64,000 nucleotides of DNA from Cohnella sp. OV330 (GCF_900112065.1 NZ_FOKE01000016.1:1-64000); one strand, 5' to 3'; numbered from the stretch's first letter, positions 32,920 through 42,006 are shown. The notes: generated from the sequence alone by a model not told the origin. Program-made: numbers and translations.

Positions 32920-33970
32920 CGACGATCGCTCCTTTTTTGCGCCGCATAAAGCGCCAGCTGAATTTGACGGTAATGAACAAGATGAGCACGGCTTGAATGA
33001 CCGAGCCGATCTCGAGCGGCACGTCGGTATTGAGCTCTACGCCCATGCCGCCCGTCTGAAGCGCCGCGAGGAAAAAGGCGCCGACGGCCGAGCCGATCGG
33101 ATTCCCGTTCGCGAGCAGCGCCGCCATAATGCCCGTCCAGGCGTAGTCCGCCGAAGCGAACGAGCCGTCGATATAGCGATATTGCGAGCCGAGCACTTCG
33201 GCCGCGCCCGCAAGGCCGGCGAGTCCGCCGCTCGCGAACATCGTCGTCAGCATGAGCGACGTCCGTCGAACCCCGCCGTAGACGGCGAACAGCGGGTTGC
33301 CGCCCAGCATGCGCGCCTCGTATCCTTTGACCGATCTGGCCAAGTAGACGTACAGGATGACGACGGCCGCGATCGCGATGACGAACCCGGCGTGCACCGT
33401 CATGCCTTTGAACAGCTTCGGCAGCCAGACCGCGTGATCGAGCATTTGCGTCTGGGCCATCGCGCCCGCTCCCGTCTTGTCTTTGAACGGATAGGTAACC
33501 AGATAGCCAGCGAACAACGACGCGATGTAATTGAGCAGCATCGTCGTGATGAGCAGATTCACGCGGAAGCGAACGTCGAAGTACCCGGCCATCGCCGACC
33601 AAAGCCCGCCCGCGACGATGCCGCCAAGCATCGCGACGATGCAGACGAACCAGCCGGGCCCCGGCACGTGCAGGCCGATGAGCGCCGCGCTCAAGCCGCC
33701 GAACGCCATCTGCCCCTCCGCGCCGAGGTTGAAAAAGCCCGAGCGGAAAGCGACCGCGGCTCCCATGGCGACGAGGATGAGCGGCGTCGCGCGGGATAGC
33801 GTGCTCGTGAAAAAGTAAAAGCTGCCGAATGCGCCCTTCCACATCTCCGTATACGTCTCCGCGATCGAGCCGCCGGCGACGAGAATGGCGATCGAGCCCG
33901 CCAGCAAACCGATCACGATCGCGATCAACGGCCCGCGAAGCGACAGCAGCCACGCTCCGATTTTATGCAT
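32903..33970 (-). CDS. Nucleoside ABC transporter permease 1 (NupP-like)
   Basis: 355 residues, nine to ten membrane helices, BPD_transp_2 family. FRSGFFNLGAEGQMAFGGLS and MLGGNPLFAVYGGVRRT match the conserved elements of the sister permease. It overlaps both neighbours (8 bp with the ATPase gene, 17 bp with the second permease), typical of tightly coupled transporter subunits. Confidence 0.92.
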   Translation of the reverse strand: MHKIGAWLLSLRGPLIAIVIGLLAGSIAILVAGGSIAETYTEMWKGAFGSFYFFTSTLSRATPLILVAMGAAVAFRSGFFNLGAEGQMAFGGLSAALIGLHVPGPGWFVCIVAMLGGIVAGGLWSAMAGYFDVRFRVNLLITTMLLNYIASLFAGYLVTYPFKDKTGAGAMAQTQMLDHAVWLPKLFKGMTVHAGFVIAIAAVVILYVYLARSVKGYEARMLGGNPLFAVYGGVRRTSLMLTTMFASGGLAGLAGAAEVLGSQYRYIDGSFASADYAWTGIMAALLANGNPIGSAVGAFFLAALQTGGMGVELNTDVPLEIGSVIQAVLILFITVKFSWRFMRRKKGAIVDGSAV

Positions 33971-35462
33971 GCCTCATCCCTCCTCCCGCCATCAGCAAGC
34001 TGAGCTTGTCCTCGCTCGCCTCGTCGACGCGCAGCTCTCCCGCGATGCTTCCTTCGTACATGACGACGATCCGGTCCGACAGCTTCAGGATCTCCGACAG
34101 CTCCGACGAGACGAGCAGGATCGCCCCGCCCTCGGCGCGTCTCTGCAGCAGCTCCTCGTGAATCGTCTCCATCGCGCCGATGTCCACGCCGCGCGTCGGC
34201 TCCGCCGCGATCAGAAAGGGCGTATTCTGCGCGAGCTCGCGGGCGACGATCAGCTTCTGCAGGTTGCCGCCGGACAAGTTTTGCGTCTTGTTGTCGAGCG
34301 AACCGGCTTTGATCGAAAAGCGCTTGACCCAGTCGGATACGAGCGTCTTCATCGCTTTGCCGCGCAGCATGCCATAACGCCCCAGCCGATTCTGGTGGCC
34401 CATGATGCCCGTCTCGGCGACGGTCGCGGCTTTGTTGGCGCCCCAGATATACCGGTCCTCGGGAATATGCGCCAGCCCGGCATCCCGCAGCGCCCGCGCG
34501 CTGCTGCCCGTCACGTCCTTGCCGAGCAGCGAGATCGTTCCCGCGTCCGGCTTCATGATGCCCGCGATCGACTGGATCAGCTCGGATTGACCGTTGCCGG
34601 AAATGCCTGCGACGCCGACGATCTCGCCTTCGCGCACGGTCAGGTTAATCCCGCTGAGCGCCGGTTTGGGCCCGTTTCCGGCGAGGGAGACGTCTCTGAG
34701 CTCCAGCACGTTCGCTTTCGGGTTCGCGGGCTTCTTCGTCGAAGGGGCAAGCTCGCGGCCCACCATCAGCCTAGACAGCTCCTCCACGTTCGTATCGGAA
34801 GCGTTCAGCGTGCCCGTCACTTCGCCGTCGCGCAGCACCGTGATCCGGTCGGCGACGCTCATCACTTCGTTCAGCTTGTGCGTGATCAGAATAAAGCTTT
34901 TTCCCATGCCCGCCAGCTTTTTGATCGCTTCGAGCAGCTCGCCGACCTCCAGCGGGGTCAGCACGCCGGTCGGCTCGTCGAGAATGATAATTTCCGCGCC
35001 TTGATGAAGAACCTTCAGGATCTCCACGCGCTGCTGCACGCCGAGCGGGCAGTCGCCGACCTTGGCCCGCGGGTCGACGCGGATGCCGTACGTATCGGTA
35101 AGCGCCTCTACCTGCGCAACCGCGGTTTTTCGATCGAACCGGACGGCGCCGGGCTCGCGGCCGATCACGATGTTTTCCGCCACCGTGAAGTCCGGGAACA
35201 GCATGAAGTGCTGGTGCACCATGCCGATGCCGACGCCGATCGCGTCCTTCGGATCGGCGAAGCGCATGTCGCGCCCGTTCAGCTTGATCGTACCGGAAGA
35301 CGCCTGCTCCATGCCGTACAAAATGCGCATGAGCGTCGTTTTGCCCGCGCCGTTCTCCCCGACGACGGCATGCACTTCTCCGGCCTTCAAGTTAAAGTCG
35401 ATTCCCTTGTTCGCGATGACGCTGCCGTAGCTCTTCGTGATTCGCTCCATCTCGAGCAGCAT
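33963..35462 (-). CDS. Nucleoside ABC transporter, double ATP-binding protein (NupO-like)
   Basis: 499 residues with two fused ABC domains. The first has Walker A GENGAGKTT and Walker B IIILDEPTGVLTP; the second is degenerate in the Walker A (GISGNGQSELI) but keeps LSGGNLQK and LIAAEPTRGVD, the usual asymmetry for sugar/nucleoside importers of this class. The ATG at 35462 follows GGAGGG. Second gene of the operon, 89 bp after the binding protein and separated by a hairpin. Confidence 0.93.
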   Translation of the reverse strand: MLLEMERITKSYGSVIANKGIDFNLKAGEVHAVVGENGAGKTTLMRILYGMEQASSGTIKLNGRDMRFADPKDAIGVGIGMVHQHFMLFPDFTVAENIVIGREPGAVRFDRKTAVAQVEALTDTYGIRVDPRAKVGDCPLGVQQRVEILKVLHQGAEIIILDEPTGVLTPLEVGELLEAIKKLAGMGKSFILITHKLNEVMSVADRITVLRDGEVTGTLNASDTNVEELSRLMVGRELAPSTKKPANPKANVLELRDVSLAGNGPKPALSGINLTVREGEIVGVAGISGNGQSELIQSIAGIMKPDAGTISLLGKDVTGSSARALRDAGLAHIPEDRYIWGANKAATVAETGIMGHQNRLGRYGMLRGKAMKTLVSDWVKRFSIKAGSLDNKTQNLSGGNLQKLIVARELAQNTPFLIAAEPTRGVDIGAMETIHEELLQRRAEGGAILLVSSELSEILKLSDRIVVMYEGSIAGELRVDEASEDKLSLLMAGGGMRHA

Positions 35463-35499
35463 GCGAGCCCTCCTGTCTGCGGTCCTTATAAGCATAGGA

Positions 35500-35524
35500 A
35501 ACCGGCTGCTCGAGGCAGCCGGTT
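35500..35524 (-). promoter_or_regulatory. Intra-operon hairpin between binding-protein and ATPase genes
   Basis: AACCGGCTGC-TCGA-GGCAGCCGGTT is a perfect stem without a U run. Such a structure after a binding-protein gene commonly stabilises its mRNA and raises its level over the membrane subunits. Confidence 0.6.
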
Positions 35525-35551
35525 ATGGATAATTATAGGTTAACGCGACGA

Positions 35552-36622
35552 TTATGGTTGCAACGGATTTTTGACGACGGTCGTGCCTGCAATAATATCA
35601 TCGGAAATCTTCTTGAGCTTGTCAATGTTTTCTTGGCCGATGGCGTCGCTAACCGGGAACTTGCCTTCCTTGGTGACGTTCGTCAGGCCGACGCCGCCTT
35701 CCTTCAGGCCGTAGTCGCGAACGCCGTACGAGAAGTTGCCTTCGACGAAGTCCTTGACCGTCTCGTAGGCGACGGCGTCCGTGCCTTTGAGCTGCGCCAG
35801 GATGACTTGCTTGCCGTCGGTGTTGTCCGTATCTTGACCGGACGTGTAAAAGCCCTTTTCGCCTGCGGCTTCGAAGACGCCGAGGTCGCCTGCAGCCGAC
35901 ATGCCGGCGATGAAGTCCGCGCCTTGGCCATTTTGCTGCAGGGCCAGTTCCTTCGCTTTCGCAGGGTCGGTATAGCCGCCTACGTAGCCGACCAGGATCT
36001 TGATGTTCGGGTTGATCGACTTGGCGCCTTGCTCGAATCCGCTCGTGTACTTGGAGAGGAGCGGGATGTCCATGGCGACGACGTTGCCGACCGTGCCGGA
36101 CTTGGATACGAGAGCTGCAGCGGCGCCGAGCAGGTACGACGCTTCGTATTCGCGGAACGCAATGGAGCGAACGTTAGGCAGATCGACGACCGTATCGATG
36201 ACGGCGAACGCCTTGTCCGGGTATTCCGGCGCGATCTTCTTCAGGGCGTCTTCGACTTGATACGTCGCGGTGATGATCAGGTCGTAGTCGCCGGCCGCCG
36301 CCGTACGGATGTTTTGCTCGATCGAAGCCGGGTCCGTAGACTCGAGCGTCTTCACTTCTACGCCGAAGTCTTTGCCGGCTTTATGCAAACCTTCGTCCAT
36401 CAGCACGAAAAACGCATTGACGCCGATCGGCTCGGGCGTGATGAGCGCGATCTTCTTCGGCTTGCCGTTCGATGCAGCCGGCGCGGACGCGCTCCCGCTG
36501 GCCGGCGCACTGCTGCTGGCACTGCTGCCAGCATTGTTGCTGTTGTTCTTATTCGATCCGCATGCCGCCAGCACGCCTGCGATCAGGACGAACATGAGAA
36601 CGAGCGATAATGTTTTTTTCAA
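35552..36622 (-). CDS. BMP-family nucleoside-binding lipoprotein (NupN-like)
   Basis: 356 residues. Lipobox LAAC with Cys 21, a Ser/Ala/Asn-rich tether (22-52), then a BMP/Med domain: KKIALITPEPIGVNAFFVLM, IEQNIRTAAAGDYDLIIT, PDKAFAVIDT, NVRSIAFREYEASYLLGAAA and GFEQGAKSINPNI. Binds purine or pyrimidine nucleosides at the outer membrane face. TTG start preceded by GGGGGAGAGAG. First gene of a six-gene operon with its own consensus promoter. Confidence 0.93.
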   Translation of the reverse strand: MKKTLSLVLMFVLIAGVLAACGSNKNNSNNAGSSASSSAPASGSASAPAASNGKPKKIALITPEPIGVNAFFVLMDEGLHKAGKDFGVEVKTLESTDPASIEQNIRTAAAGDYDLIITATYQVEDALKKIAPEYPDKAFAVIDTVVDLPNVRSIAFREYEASYLLGAAAALVSKSGTVGNVVAMDIPLLSKYTSGFEQGAKSINPNIKILVGYVGGYTDPAKAKELALQQNGQGADFIAGMSAAGDLGVFEAAGEKGFYTSGQDTDNTDGKQVILAQLKGTDAVAYETVKDFVEGNFSYGVRDYGLKEGGVGLTNVTKEGKFPVSDAIGQENIDKLKKISDDIIAGTTVVKNPLQP

Positions 36623-36669
36623 CTGTCTCTCTCCCCCGAAAATAAGTGCATTTAATTAGACTTGTTTAT

Positions 36670-36698
36670 ATCCTAGAAGATCACTGGGGATTTGTCAA
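36670..36698 (-). promoter_or_regulatory. SigA-type promoter of the nucleoside operon
   Basis: On the minus strand TTGACA (36698-36693), 17-bp spacer, TAGGAT (36675-36670). Transcription would start near 36662, about 40 bp before the TTG start; the leader is too short for a purine riboswitch and none was seen. Confidence 0.7.
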
Positions 36699-36742
36699 TT
36701 CAATTTTCATAGAATTCGACAAAATTCGATTTTTATTCAATT

Positions 36743-36798
36743 CTAGAGCTGTACGCCTTCGGAAATATCTTGATAGGCAATTTGGCGGTGTGGAATCC
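36743..36798 (-). pseudogene. Relic of an amino-acid-binding lipoprotein C-terminus
   Basis: On the minus strand the last codons before a TAG read QIAYQDISEGVQL, nearly the same as the end FGKDISEGVKL of the intact binding protein at 21661. Upstream the similarity fades within about 20 codons. It indicates that a paralogous amino-acid transporter gene once lay here; the rest of 36.63-36.96 kb holds no gene. Confidence 0.5.
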
Positions 36799-36960
36799 GG
36801 ATGGCTTTCCGGCTTAAAAGGATGATCGGGATTAAAGGTCAGTAAGGGACCGCCCCGAACGATCTCAAAAGCCTGCTTTTCAACCGTGCCCGCACACGCC
36901 TGTCCCCTCCGGAATATCCTGCTAATGGAATCTTACTCTATGCAGGAAGGATGATTCGGG

Positions 36961-37254
36961 ATGGTTGGTTCACTGACGCATTGGATGGAGGTCGCCCTGT
37001 GGGTTGTTCTTGGCTCGATGGCGGTCGACTTCCTGGTCGGACTCTTCCAGTCGCTCCAAGGCAACAAGCTTGTTAACGCGAATGAAGCGGTTCTCGTCTA
37101 CTTGAGGGAGATCGTCGTCTATGTGCTGCCGCTCTTCATTCTGGCGGGTATCGCTTCGATGGACGAGACGGGTTGGATCGTCAAAACGGCTTATTATATA
37201 GGGGCTGTCGCCGTCGTCATCAAGTACTTGAAGGACATCAAGGCGAAGCTGTAA
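36961..37254 (+). CDS. Small hypothetical membrane protein (holin-sized)
   Basis: 97 residues with three hydrophobic segments (about 10-28, 47-65, 73-90) and a Lys-rich C-terminus (IKYLKDIKAKL). Size, topology and tail resemble phage holins, but there is no endolysin or phage gene nearby, and paenibacilli carry many such lone genes. GGAAGGATG-type ribosome binding site and a good terminator show it is a real transcription unit. Function unknown. Confidence 0.7.
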   Translation: MVGSLTHWMEVALWVVLGSMAVDFLVGLFQSLQGNKLVNANEAVLVYLREIVVYVLPLFILAGIASMDETGWIVKTAYYIGAVAVVIKYLKDIKAKL

Positions 37255-37283
37255 CCGCAGCGAACGCGCCCCATCTCGAACTC

Positions 37284-37314
37284 GGCCCTCTGCCGTTCAG
37301 GCGGAGGGCTTTTT
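37284..37314 (+). terminator. Terminator of the small membrane-protein gene
   Basis: GCCCTCTGCC-GTTCAG-GCGGAGGGC followed by TTTTT. Confidence 0.85.
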
Positions 37315-37351
37315 GGCGTTCAGGCGAATATTCCTGCTTCTTAGATCGCCG

Positions 37352-38437
37352 CTATTCCACAATCTCTTCCACCTTCTCCTGGAAGAACAGTTTGTAAATG
37401 TGCGTAAACAAAATTTTAACGACAATATAGAACGGGATACTCAGCAGCATGCCCAGCACGCCGGCGAGATCGCCGCCAAGCAGCAGGAGCACGATGATGG
37501 TCACGGGATGAATCGCCATCGTCCGCCCGAAAATGATCGGCGTCAGAATATGGTCCTGAATCTGCTGCGCAACCAGAATAATGATCAGCGACCAGAGCGC
37601 CATCATGGGAGATTGCATAAAAGCGACAACGAGCACCGGAACAGCCGATAGAATGGCGCCGATGTACGGAATAAAGTTCAGCACGACGGCTACTAGCACA
37701 AGCATCAGCGCATACGGAAGCCCGATAATCAGGAAGCCGACGTACATGAGACCGCCGAGAATGATGTTCAGCACGACCCGGCTTACGATAAACGAACCGA
37801 GTGCTTCGTCAATCTCCGACAGGGCTGCATGCCCTTCGGCCTTGTATTTGCGCGGCACCAGATACAAAAGGGAATCCTCGAGCTTGCGCCCGTCCTTGAG
37901 CATAAAGAAGAGAATGACCGGCACGACCCCGATCAGCAAGACGGCACGGGAAACGACGGAAATGATGTTCGTCAGGTACGTAGAGGCCCAAGCGGCCGCC
38001 TTTTGGGCGTATTCCGAAATTTTAGTTTCTATATCGACCGACTCCGGCAGGACGGAGGAGACCACGCTCCCGTCTTCGGTCTGATCCTGAACCTGATCGC
38101 TCAGGTCCTCCACGACTTCGGGCGCGTTGTTGATAAAAGTGTTCATCTGATCGCGCAGCGTCGGCCACACCAGCCAGACAAACAAGGCGATTAAACCTGC
38201 AAACACCAGATAAAGCAGCGTGACGGCAAGCCAACGCTTCATCCCCCGGTTATGTAGAAAACCGACGATCGGGCGGAGAAGGTAATAAAAAAAGCCGGAC
38301 AGCGTAATCGGCAGGATCAAAATCTCGAACATCCGAACGATCGGCGCGAACATGAAGCGATCAAGGAAGAGAAGAAAGATCGCCAGCAGCACGAAAATAA
38401 CGCTGATAATGATTCGAAAAAACTTCGCATGCGGCAT
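37352..38437 (-). CDS. AI-2E family (TqsA/YtvI-like) transporter
   Basis: 361 residues from MPHAKFFRIII; the ATG at 38437 has GGAGGAG, while the extra 49 residues of the longest frame look non-coding. About seven to eight membrane helices in the AI-2E (DUF20) pattern: paired helices at the N-terminus, a long amphipathic middle (about 80-150), and the conserved PYIGAILSAVPVLVVAFMQS and PVTIIVLLLLGGDLAGVLGM near the end. Members export signals, Na+ or unknown solutes; the substrate here is not shown. Divergent from murG. Confidence 0.88.
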   Translation of the reverse strand: MPHAKFFRIIISVIFVLLAIFLLFLDRFMFAPIVRMFEILILPITLSGFFYYLLRPIVGFLHNRGMKRWLAVTLLYLVFAGLIALFVWLVWPTLRDQMNTFINNAPEVVEDLSDQVQDQTEDGSVVSSVLPESVDIETKISEYAQKAAAWASTYLTNIISVVSRAVLLIGVVPVILFFMLKDGRKLEDSLLYLVPRKYKAEGHAALSEIDEALGSFIVSRVVLNIILGGLMYVGFLIIGLPYALMLVLVAVVLNFIPYIGAILSAVPVLVVAFMQSPMMALWSLIIILVAQQIQDHILTPIIFGRTMAIHPVTIIVLLLLGGDLAGVLGMLLSIPFYIVVKILFTHIYKLFFQEKVEEIVE

Positions 38438-38602
38438 GGCAGCTCCTCCTTTTGGCTCTATTACCCGCCGAATGAACGAACAGAAACCAGACGGCCTGCA
38501 GGAGAATTGCGCCAAAATAAGATAGCTATCGATTAGACAATTCATCATATAATGGTGAAGGTTAATAATAGCTGATAATGACAACTAACATGCGGGTGAA
38601 AT

Positions 38603-39679
38603 ATGGCCAAAAAAATCATGTTCACGGGCGGCGGCTCTGCTGGCCACGTCTCGGTAAACCTCGCTTTAATTCCGAGGTTTCAGGCTGAGGGTTGGACAGT
38701 CGAATACATCGGTTCGCATACGGGAATTGAGAAGCAACTGGTTGCGAACGTGCCGGGCGTTAAATATTTCGGCATTGCAACGGGTAAACTGCGAAGATAT
38801 CTGGACTGGAACAACGTTAAAGACCCGTTCAGGGTCGTAAAGGGTGTTTTTCAGGCATCTCGCACGATCAAGCGCAGCAAGCCTGACGTGATTTTCTCCA
38901 AAGGCGGATTCGTCTCCGTACCTGTCGTTTTAGGTGCGAAGTTGAACCGAGTGCCTGTAATTATTCACGAATCGGATATAACGCCGGGACTGGCAAACCG
39001 GATTGCGATTCCATTCGCGACGAAGGTGTGTACGACGTTCTCCGATACGGACCGGCATCTGCCCGCGGGCAAAGCTCACTACGTCGGTCCCATCATCCGC
39101 GAGGCGCTTAATCGGGGTAGCTTGGCGCACGGAAGGGCATGGACCGGTTTCACGAACGATAAGCCGGTGCTTCTCGTTATGGGGGGAAGTCTGGGCTCTC
39201 GTAAAATAAACCTTGCGGTAAGAGAGGCGTTACCGAGCTTATTGGAACGTTATCAGGTTTTGCACCTTTGCGGCAAAAGTCAAACTGACGACACCGTGAG
39301 AGCTCCGGGTTACATGCAGGTAGAGTACATTCAAGACGAGCTGCCGGACGTTTTGACGATGACCGACCTCGTCGTTTCTCGGGCGGGAGCAAACTCGATT
39401 TTCGAATTTTTGCATCTCCGCAAGCCCATGCTGCTCATCCCCCTCACGAAGGCGCAGAGCCGAGGCGACCAAATTCTGAACGCAGAATCGTTCCGCAAAG
39501 CCGGCTACAGCGACGTGCTTCCGGAAGAGAATTTGACGGCGAAAGAGCTGGTATCCCGGATCGACCGGCTGTACGACAATCGGCAAACATACATCAAGCA
39601 AATGGAGGCAGGAGCACCACACACGGACGCGCTTGCGAATGTCATCGATCTGATCAAGCGAGTGGCGAAGGAACATTAA
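38603..39679 (+). CDS. murG: MurG-type UDP-N-acetylglucosamine transferase, stand-alone copy
   Basis: 358 residues, GT-B glycosyltransferase family 28. FTGGGSAGHVSVNLALIP (N-terminal glycine loop), HESDITPGLANRIAIPF, VMGGSLGSRKIN and SRAGANSIFEFLHLRKPMLLI (UDP-GlcNAc-binding) are the MurG motifs. It would add GlcNAc to undecaprenyl-PP-MurNAc-pentapeptide on the inner membrane face to give lipid II. Unlike the essential gene in the dcw cluster, it is alone, between AI-2E and sigma-factor genes, so it may be a second MurG. GGGTGA precedes the ATG. Confidence 0.88.
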   Translation: MAKKIMFTGGGSAGHVSVNLALIPRFQAEGWTVEYIGSHTGIEKQLVANVPGVKYFGIATGKLRRYLDWNNVKDPFRVVKGVFQASRTIKRSKPDVIFSKGGFVSVPVVLGAKLNRVPVIIHESDITPGLANRIAIPFATKVCTTFSDTDRHLPAGKAHYVGPIIREALNRGSLAHGRAWTGFTNDKPVLLVMGGSLGSRKINLAVREALPSLLERYQVLHLCGKSQTDDTVRAPGYMQVEYIQDELPDVLTMTDLVVSRAGANSIFEFLHLRKPMLLIPLTKAQSRGDQILNAESFRKAGYSDVLPEENLTAKELVSRIDRLYDNRQTYIKQMEAGAPHTDALANVIDLIKRVAKEH

Positions 39680-39691
39680 TGCACGTACAAT

Positions 39692-39728
39692 AAGCCGCCA
39701 AGGCCCTCGGGCTACATGGCGGCTTGTT
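39692..39728. terminator. Bidirectional terminator between murG and the BtrH-like gene
   Basis: AAGCCGCCA (39692-39700) and TGGCGGCTT (39717-39725) pair perfectly around a GC-rich loop, with T-rich bases after. Confidence 0.75.
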
Positions 39729-39786
39729 GCCGTATAAATACTGATATGCTTAGCTTGGCTTTTCCTCAACGCCTACGGCAATCGTG

Positions 39787-40824
39787 TTATCGCTTCTTTA
39801 TCATTTGCCCAGATGACACCTCCATAATAGCCAACATTTGCTCCAACTTTTGAACCCCTTGCTCCTCTTCAACTTGCGCAGTCTCAAGCAGAGAGATCGC
39901 GATCTCCGCATGCTCCGGTTTATTGGGTTCTCCACCCTGCCACATCGGGAACATTTCTCGCATTTTCACAAGTGCATCAGCAGCTTTTTGGTAATGTTCC
40001 GAGGCGGCAAGCGATAGCTCGGAAAGTTCGCTTCCGAAAACCGGCACTTCTTTCCAATCAGCCGAAACTCTTCTCAGGAACTCTGCGGCATATTCTCTAG
40101 CATCGCTGACAACTCCTGAATTATACGAGTTTCCAAGGTCTTCGACCGTTTGAGCTTCAAAAGCCTTCCTCCAAGCATGATATCCGGCAATTCCATTGCG
40201 GAACGGTTTACCGTCCAAGCGGGTAATAGGAACTCGAGCATGATCAATGATCATCTCGAGCGCATCGCGCAACGAATCGTTCTTATTCGCTTCAAAACTG
40301 CTCTCGATGCCGAATACGAACAATTCTCCAATCTGCCCATGCCCCAGTTTGGTATAAGGCAAGTCGTCATCCTTCACGACGTCCTTGCAGCGCAGCGTCT
40401 GGGCATCGTCGTCGTATCCGTAGATGACGCCGAATTCGGGGACGAACAAGTCCCATGCCATAACCGGAATACCGCGATCAATGCTTTTTTGGGCTAACGC
40501 CAAACCTGCTTCAATTTCTTCAAGCGTTGGGGCAACGGGAGGAGAAGTGATCGTCCCGACGTATTTGCACTTAAAGCCCAAATTATTCATTCCTCTGGCG
40601 AACGTACTTCCCCAGTCGAACGACGCAGTGGGGCCGGTGATATCCACCGTCTCCTCATGTATATTGATCATGAACGCAAGACCGGAATACCCCATAATAT
40701 CGACTAAATCCAACTTCTTATCTGTGTAATGAATCATATTGGCCATCGCTTGCGCAGCCGTAGTCCAGGTTCCCGTATAATACTTTTTTTCGTCAGCAGT
40801 CAGAAGAAACACTCCCTCATTCAA
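39787..40824 (-). CDS. BtrH-like (papain-fold) protein coupled to a sigma factor
   Basis: 345 residues, no signal peptide. The first 200 residues recall the BtrH_N/C39-like fold (LVDIMGYSGLAFMINIHEET; later IPVMAWDLFVPEFGVIYGYD, then DDDAQTLRCKDVV), but the expected catalytic Cys is Thr (GTWTTAAQAM) and the usual His before GYD is not visible, so it may be a non-catalytic relative. The last 80 residues form a helical domain. TTG start overlapping the sigma stop (TTGA), indicating translational coupling. Possibly the modulator or target of the sigma factor. Assignment is tentative. Confidence 0.6.
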   Translation of the reverse strand: MNEGVFLLTADEKKYYTGTWTTAAQAMANMIHYTDKKLDLVDIMGYSGLAFMINIHEETVDITGPTASFDWGSTFARGMNNLGFKCKYVGTITSPPVAPTLEEIEAGLALAQKSIDRGIPVMAWDLFVPEFGVIYGYDDDAQTLRCKDVVKDDDLPYTKLGHGQIGELFVFGIESSFEANKNDSLRDALEMIIDHARVPITRLDGKPFRNGIAGYHAWRKAFEAQTVEDLGNSYNSGVVSDAREYAAEFLRRVSADWKEVPVFGSELSELSLAASEHYQKAADALVKMREMFPMWQGGEPNKPEHAEIAISLLETAQVEEEQGVQKLEQMLAIMEVSSGQMIKKR

Positions 40825-41606
40825 TATGGCGGAGGAGCAAGCGTGCGAGCCCGGGGGAGCCCGTTGTGTCTGCGATTACCAACGTATAGGCTGATGTGAA
40901 CGCGCAATCGCTCTTGCTTGACTTTGCGTTTGGCGTTAGCGAGATGATTATATACGTTGGCCGTCGAAGTATGGAACAGTGCCGCTATTTCGTTTGGATT
41001 CAACTGCCGAAAGAAGAAGGCGTCGAAGATCTCCCTCTCTTTCGGGCCTAAACACAGCAGCAAGCCGCGGATGCTCTCAATCGTTTCTTTTCTCGACCAA
41101 TATTCGGACGGATCGTTGTCATTGTCCCGCCTAGCCGCCGATTGACTTATTCGATACAAAATTCGCTCGATGTCCCGCCATTCATCCTCGCCGGAAGACG
41201 AGACAGAGGCGTGAATGTGCCCCTCCCAACTTGTAAGAGGCAACTCTTTGGCATAGATACCGCCTCGCCTTACCTTCATCAAAGCCTGATTGCGCACGAT
41301 TCGATGGAGCCATGGTAAGAACCGCTGCGGATCGGCCAGAGATGCCACATGCAGAAAGGCTCTTACCAGCGCCTCCTGCACGATATCCTCGGCCAGGAAC
41401 TCATCTTGAGCAATCGATCTCGCCAAGCGGTAGGCTTTGGTGCGGTGTCTTCGGATCAACTCTCCGAAAGCGGCAGAATCGCCTGATTTAGCTTGTTTGG
41501 TCAGTTCTTCGTCGCTTAGCGAATGCGTATCTCCGTCCGATCCTGCATCCTCCGGATGGAGCGGCGGATCAGTCTTCCGAGTATACGCACTCTTGTGCGA
41601 AGCCAT
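40821..41606 (-). CDS. ECF-type sigma factor, second in the window
   Basis: About 261 residues. A 35-residue charged N-terminus precedes region 2 (FGELIRRHRTKAYRLARSIA, then LAEDIVQEALVRAFLHVASL) and region 4 (LGPKEREIFDAFFFRQLNPN, then EIAALFHTSTANVYNHLANA). The basic tail after region 4 is longer than in minimal ECFs. The ATG at 41606 has GGGGGCGAG upstream; the frame extends to 41642. No anti-sigma gene; instead it is coupled to the BtrH-like gene. Confidence 0.85.
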   Translation of the reverse strand: MASHKSAYTRKTDPPLHPEDAGSDGDTHSLSDEELTKQAKSGDSAAFGELIRRHRTKAYRLARSIAQDEFLAEDIVQEALVRAFLHVASLADPQRFLPWLHRIVRNQALMKVRRGGIYAKELPLTSWEGHIHASVSSSGEDEWRDIERILYRISQSAARRDNDNDPSEYWSRKETIESIRGLLLCLGPKEREIFDAFFFRQLNPNEIAALFHTSTANVYNHLANAKRKVKQERLRVHISLYVGNRRHNGLPRARTLAPPPY

Positions 41607-41961
41607 TTCGACTCGCCCCCGAAGTTCGTCGGTTGTTCGCAAACAAGCACCCCTTTCCGCCTATATATTCGATGCCAATGCAAGCGGATATCTATAATCG
41701 CTCAAGAAAATAATTTCGTTTTTGATGATATTCCTGTGAGACATGGCATTATCCTGCCTTTAGTTCAACGACTCGCGCAATCAAGGAACATCTACGGTTC
41801 TACAGGTCTTGTTGACTCCATGTTGATTTGACTTACATGATACTCAGGGCCGGAGTCCTCGGATTCGAGGAGTTTCTACACTCTTATAACTAACAAAGGG
41901 ATAAGAGAAATATGTTGTAAGTATTTTCATAAGCCGCTTGTTGACTTTGACTTCGGACAAT
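41607..41961. other. Gene-free gap upstream of the sigma gene
   Basis: About 355 bp without a convincing gene. A plus-strand reading NNFVFDDIPVRHGIILPLVQ runs to a stop at 41831 but has no start or ribosome binding site and no recognised family; at most a relic. A short hairpin (CGGAGTCCTCGG / GATTCGAGG region, 41850-41870) was seen. It should contain the sigma promoter, which could not be assigned. Confidence 0.4.
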
Positions 41962-42006
41962 AAAAAATACACCGCCTGGGCTTTAGGTCCACATGGCGAT
42001 GTATTC
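41961..42006 (-). terminator. Terminator of the sulfurtransferase gene
   Basis: ATACACCGCC (41967-41976) and GGCGATGTAT (41995-42004) pair with one mismatch; the minus-strand transcript ends in a U run. Third member of the ATACATCG terminator family. Confidence 0.7.

Noticed and set aside
33885-35543. Plus-strand ORF of 552 codons opposite the nucleoside ATPase gene
   Set aside because: Antisense shadow with no recognisable motif.
36623-36669. Search for a purine riboswitch before the nucleoside operon
   Set aside because: The leader is about 40 nt and has no three-way-junction pattern.
41523-41831. Plus-strand ORF of 102 codons upstream of the sigma gene
   Set aside because: Overlaps the sigma N-terminus, has no start signal and no family; at most a relic.
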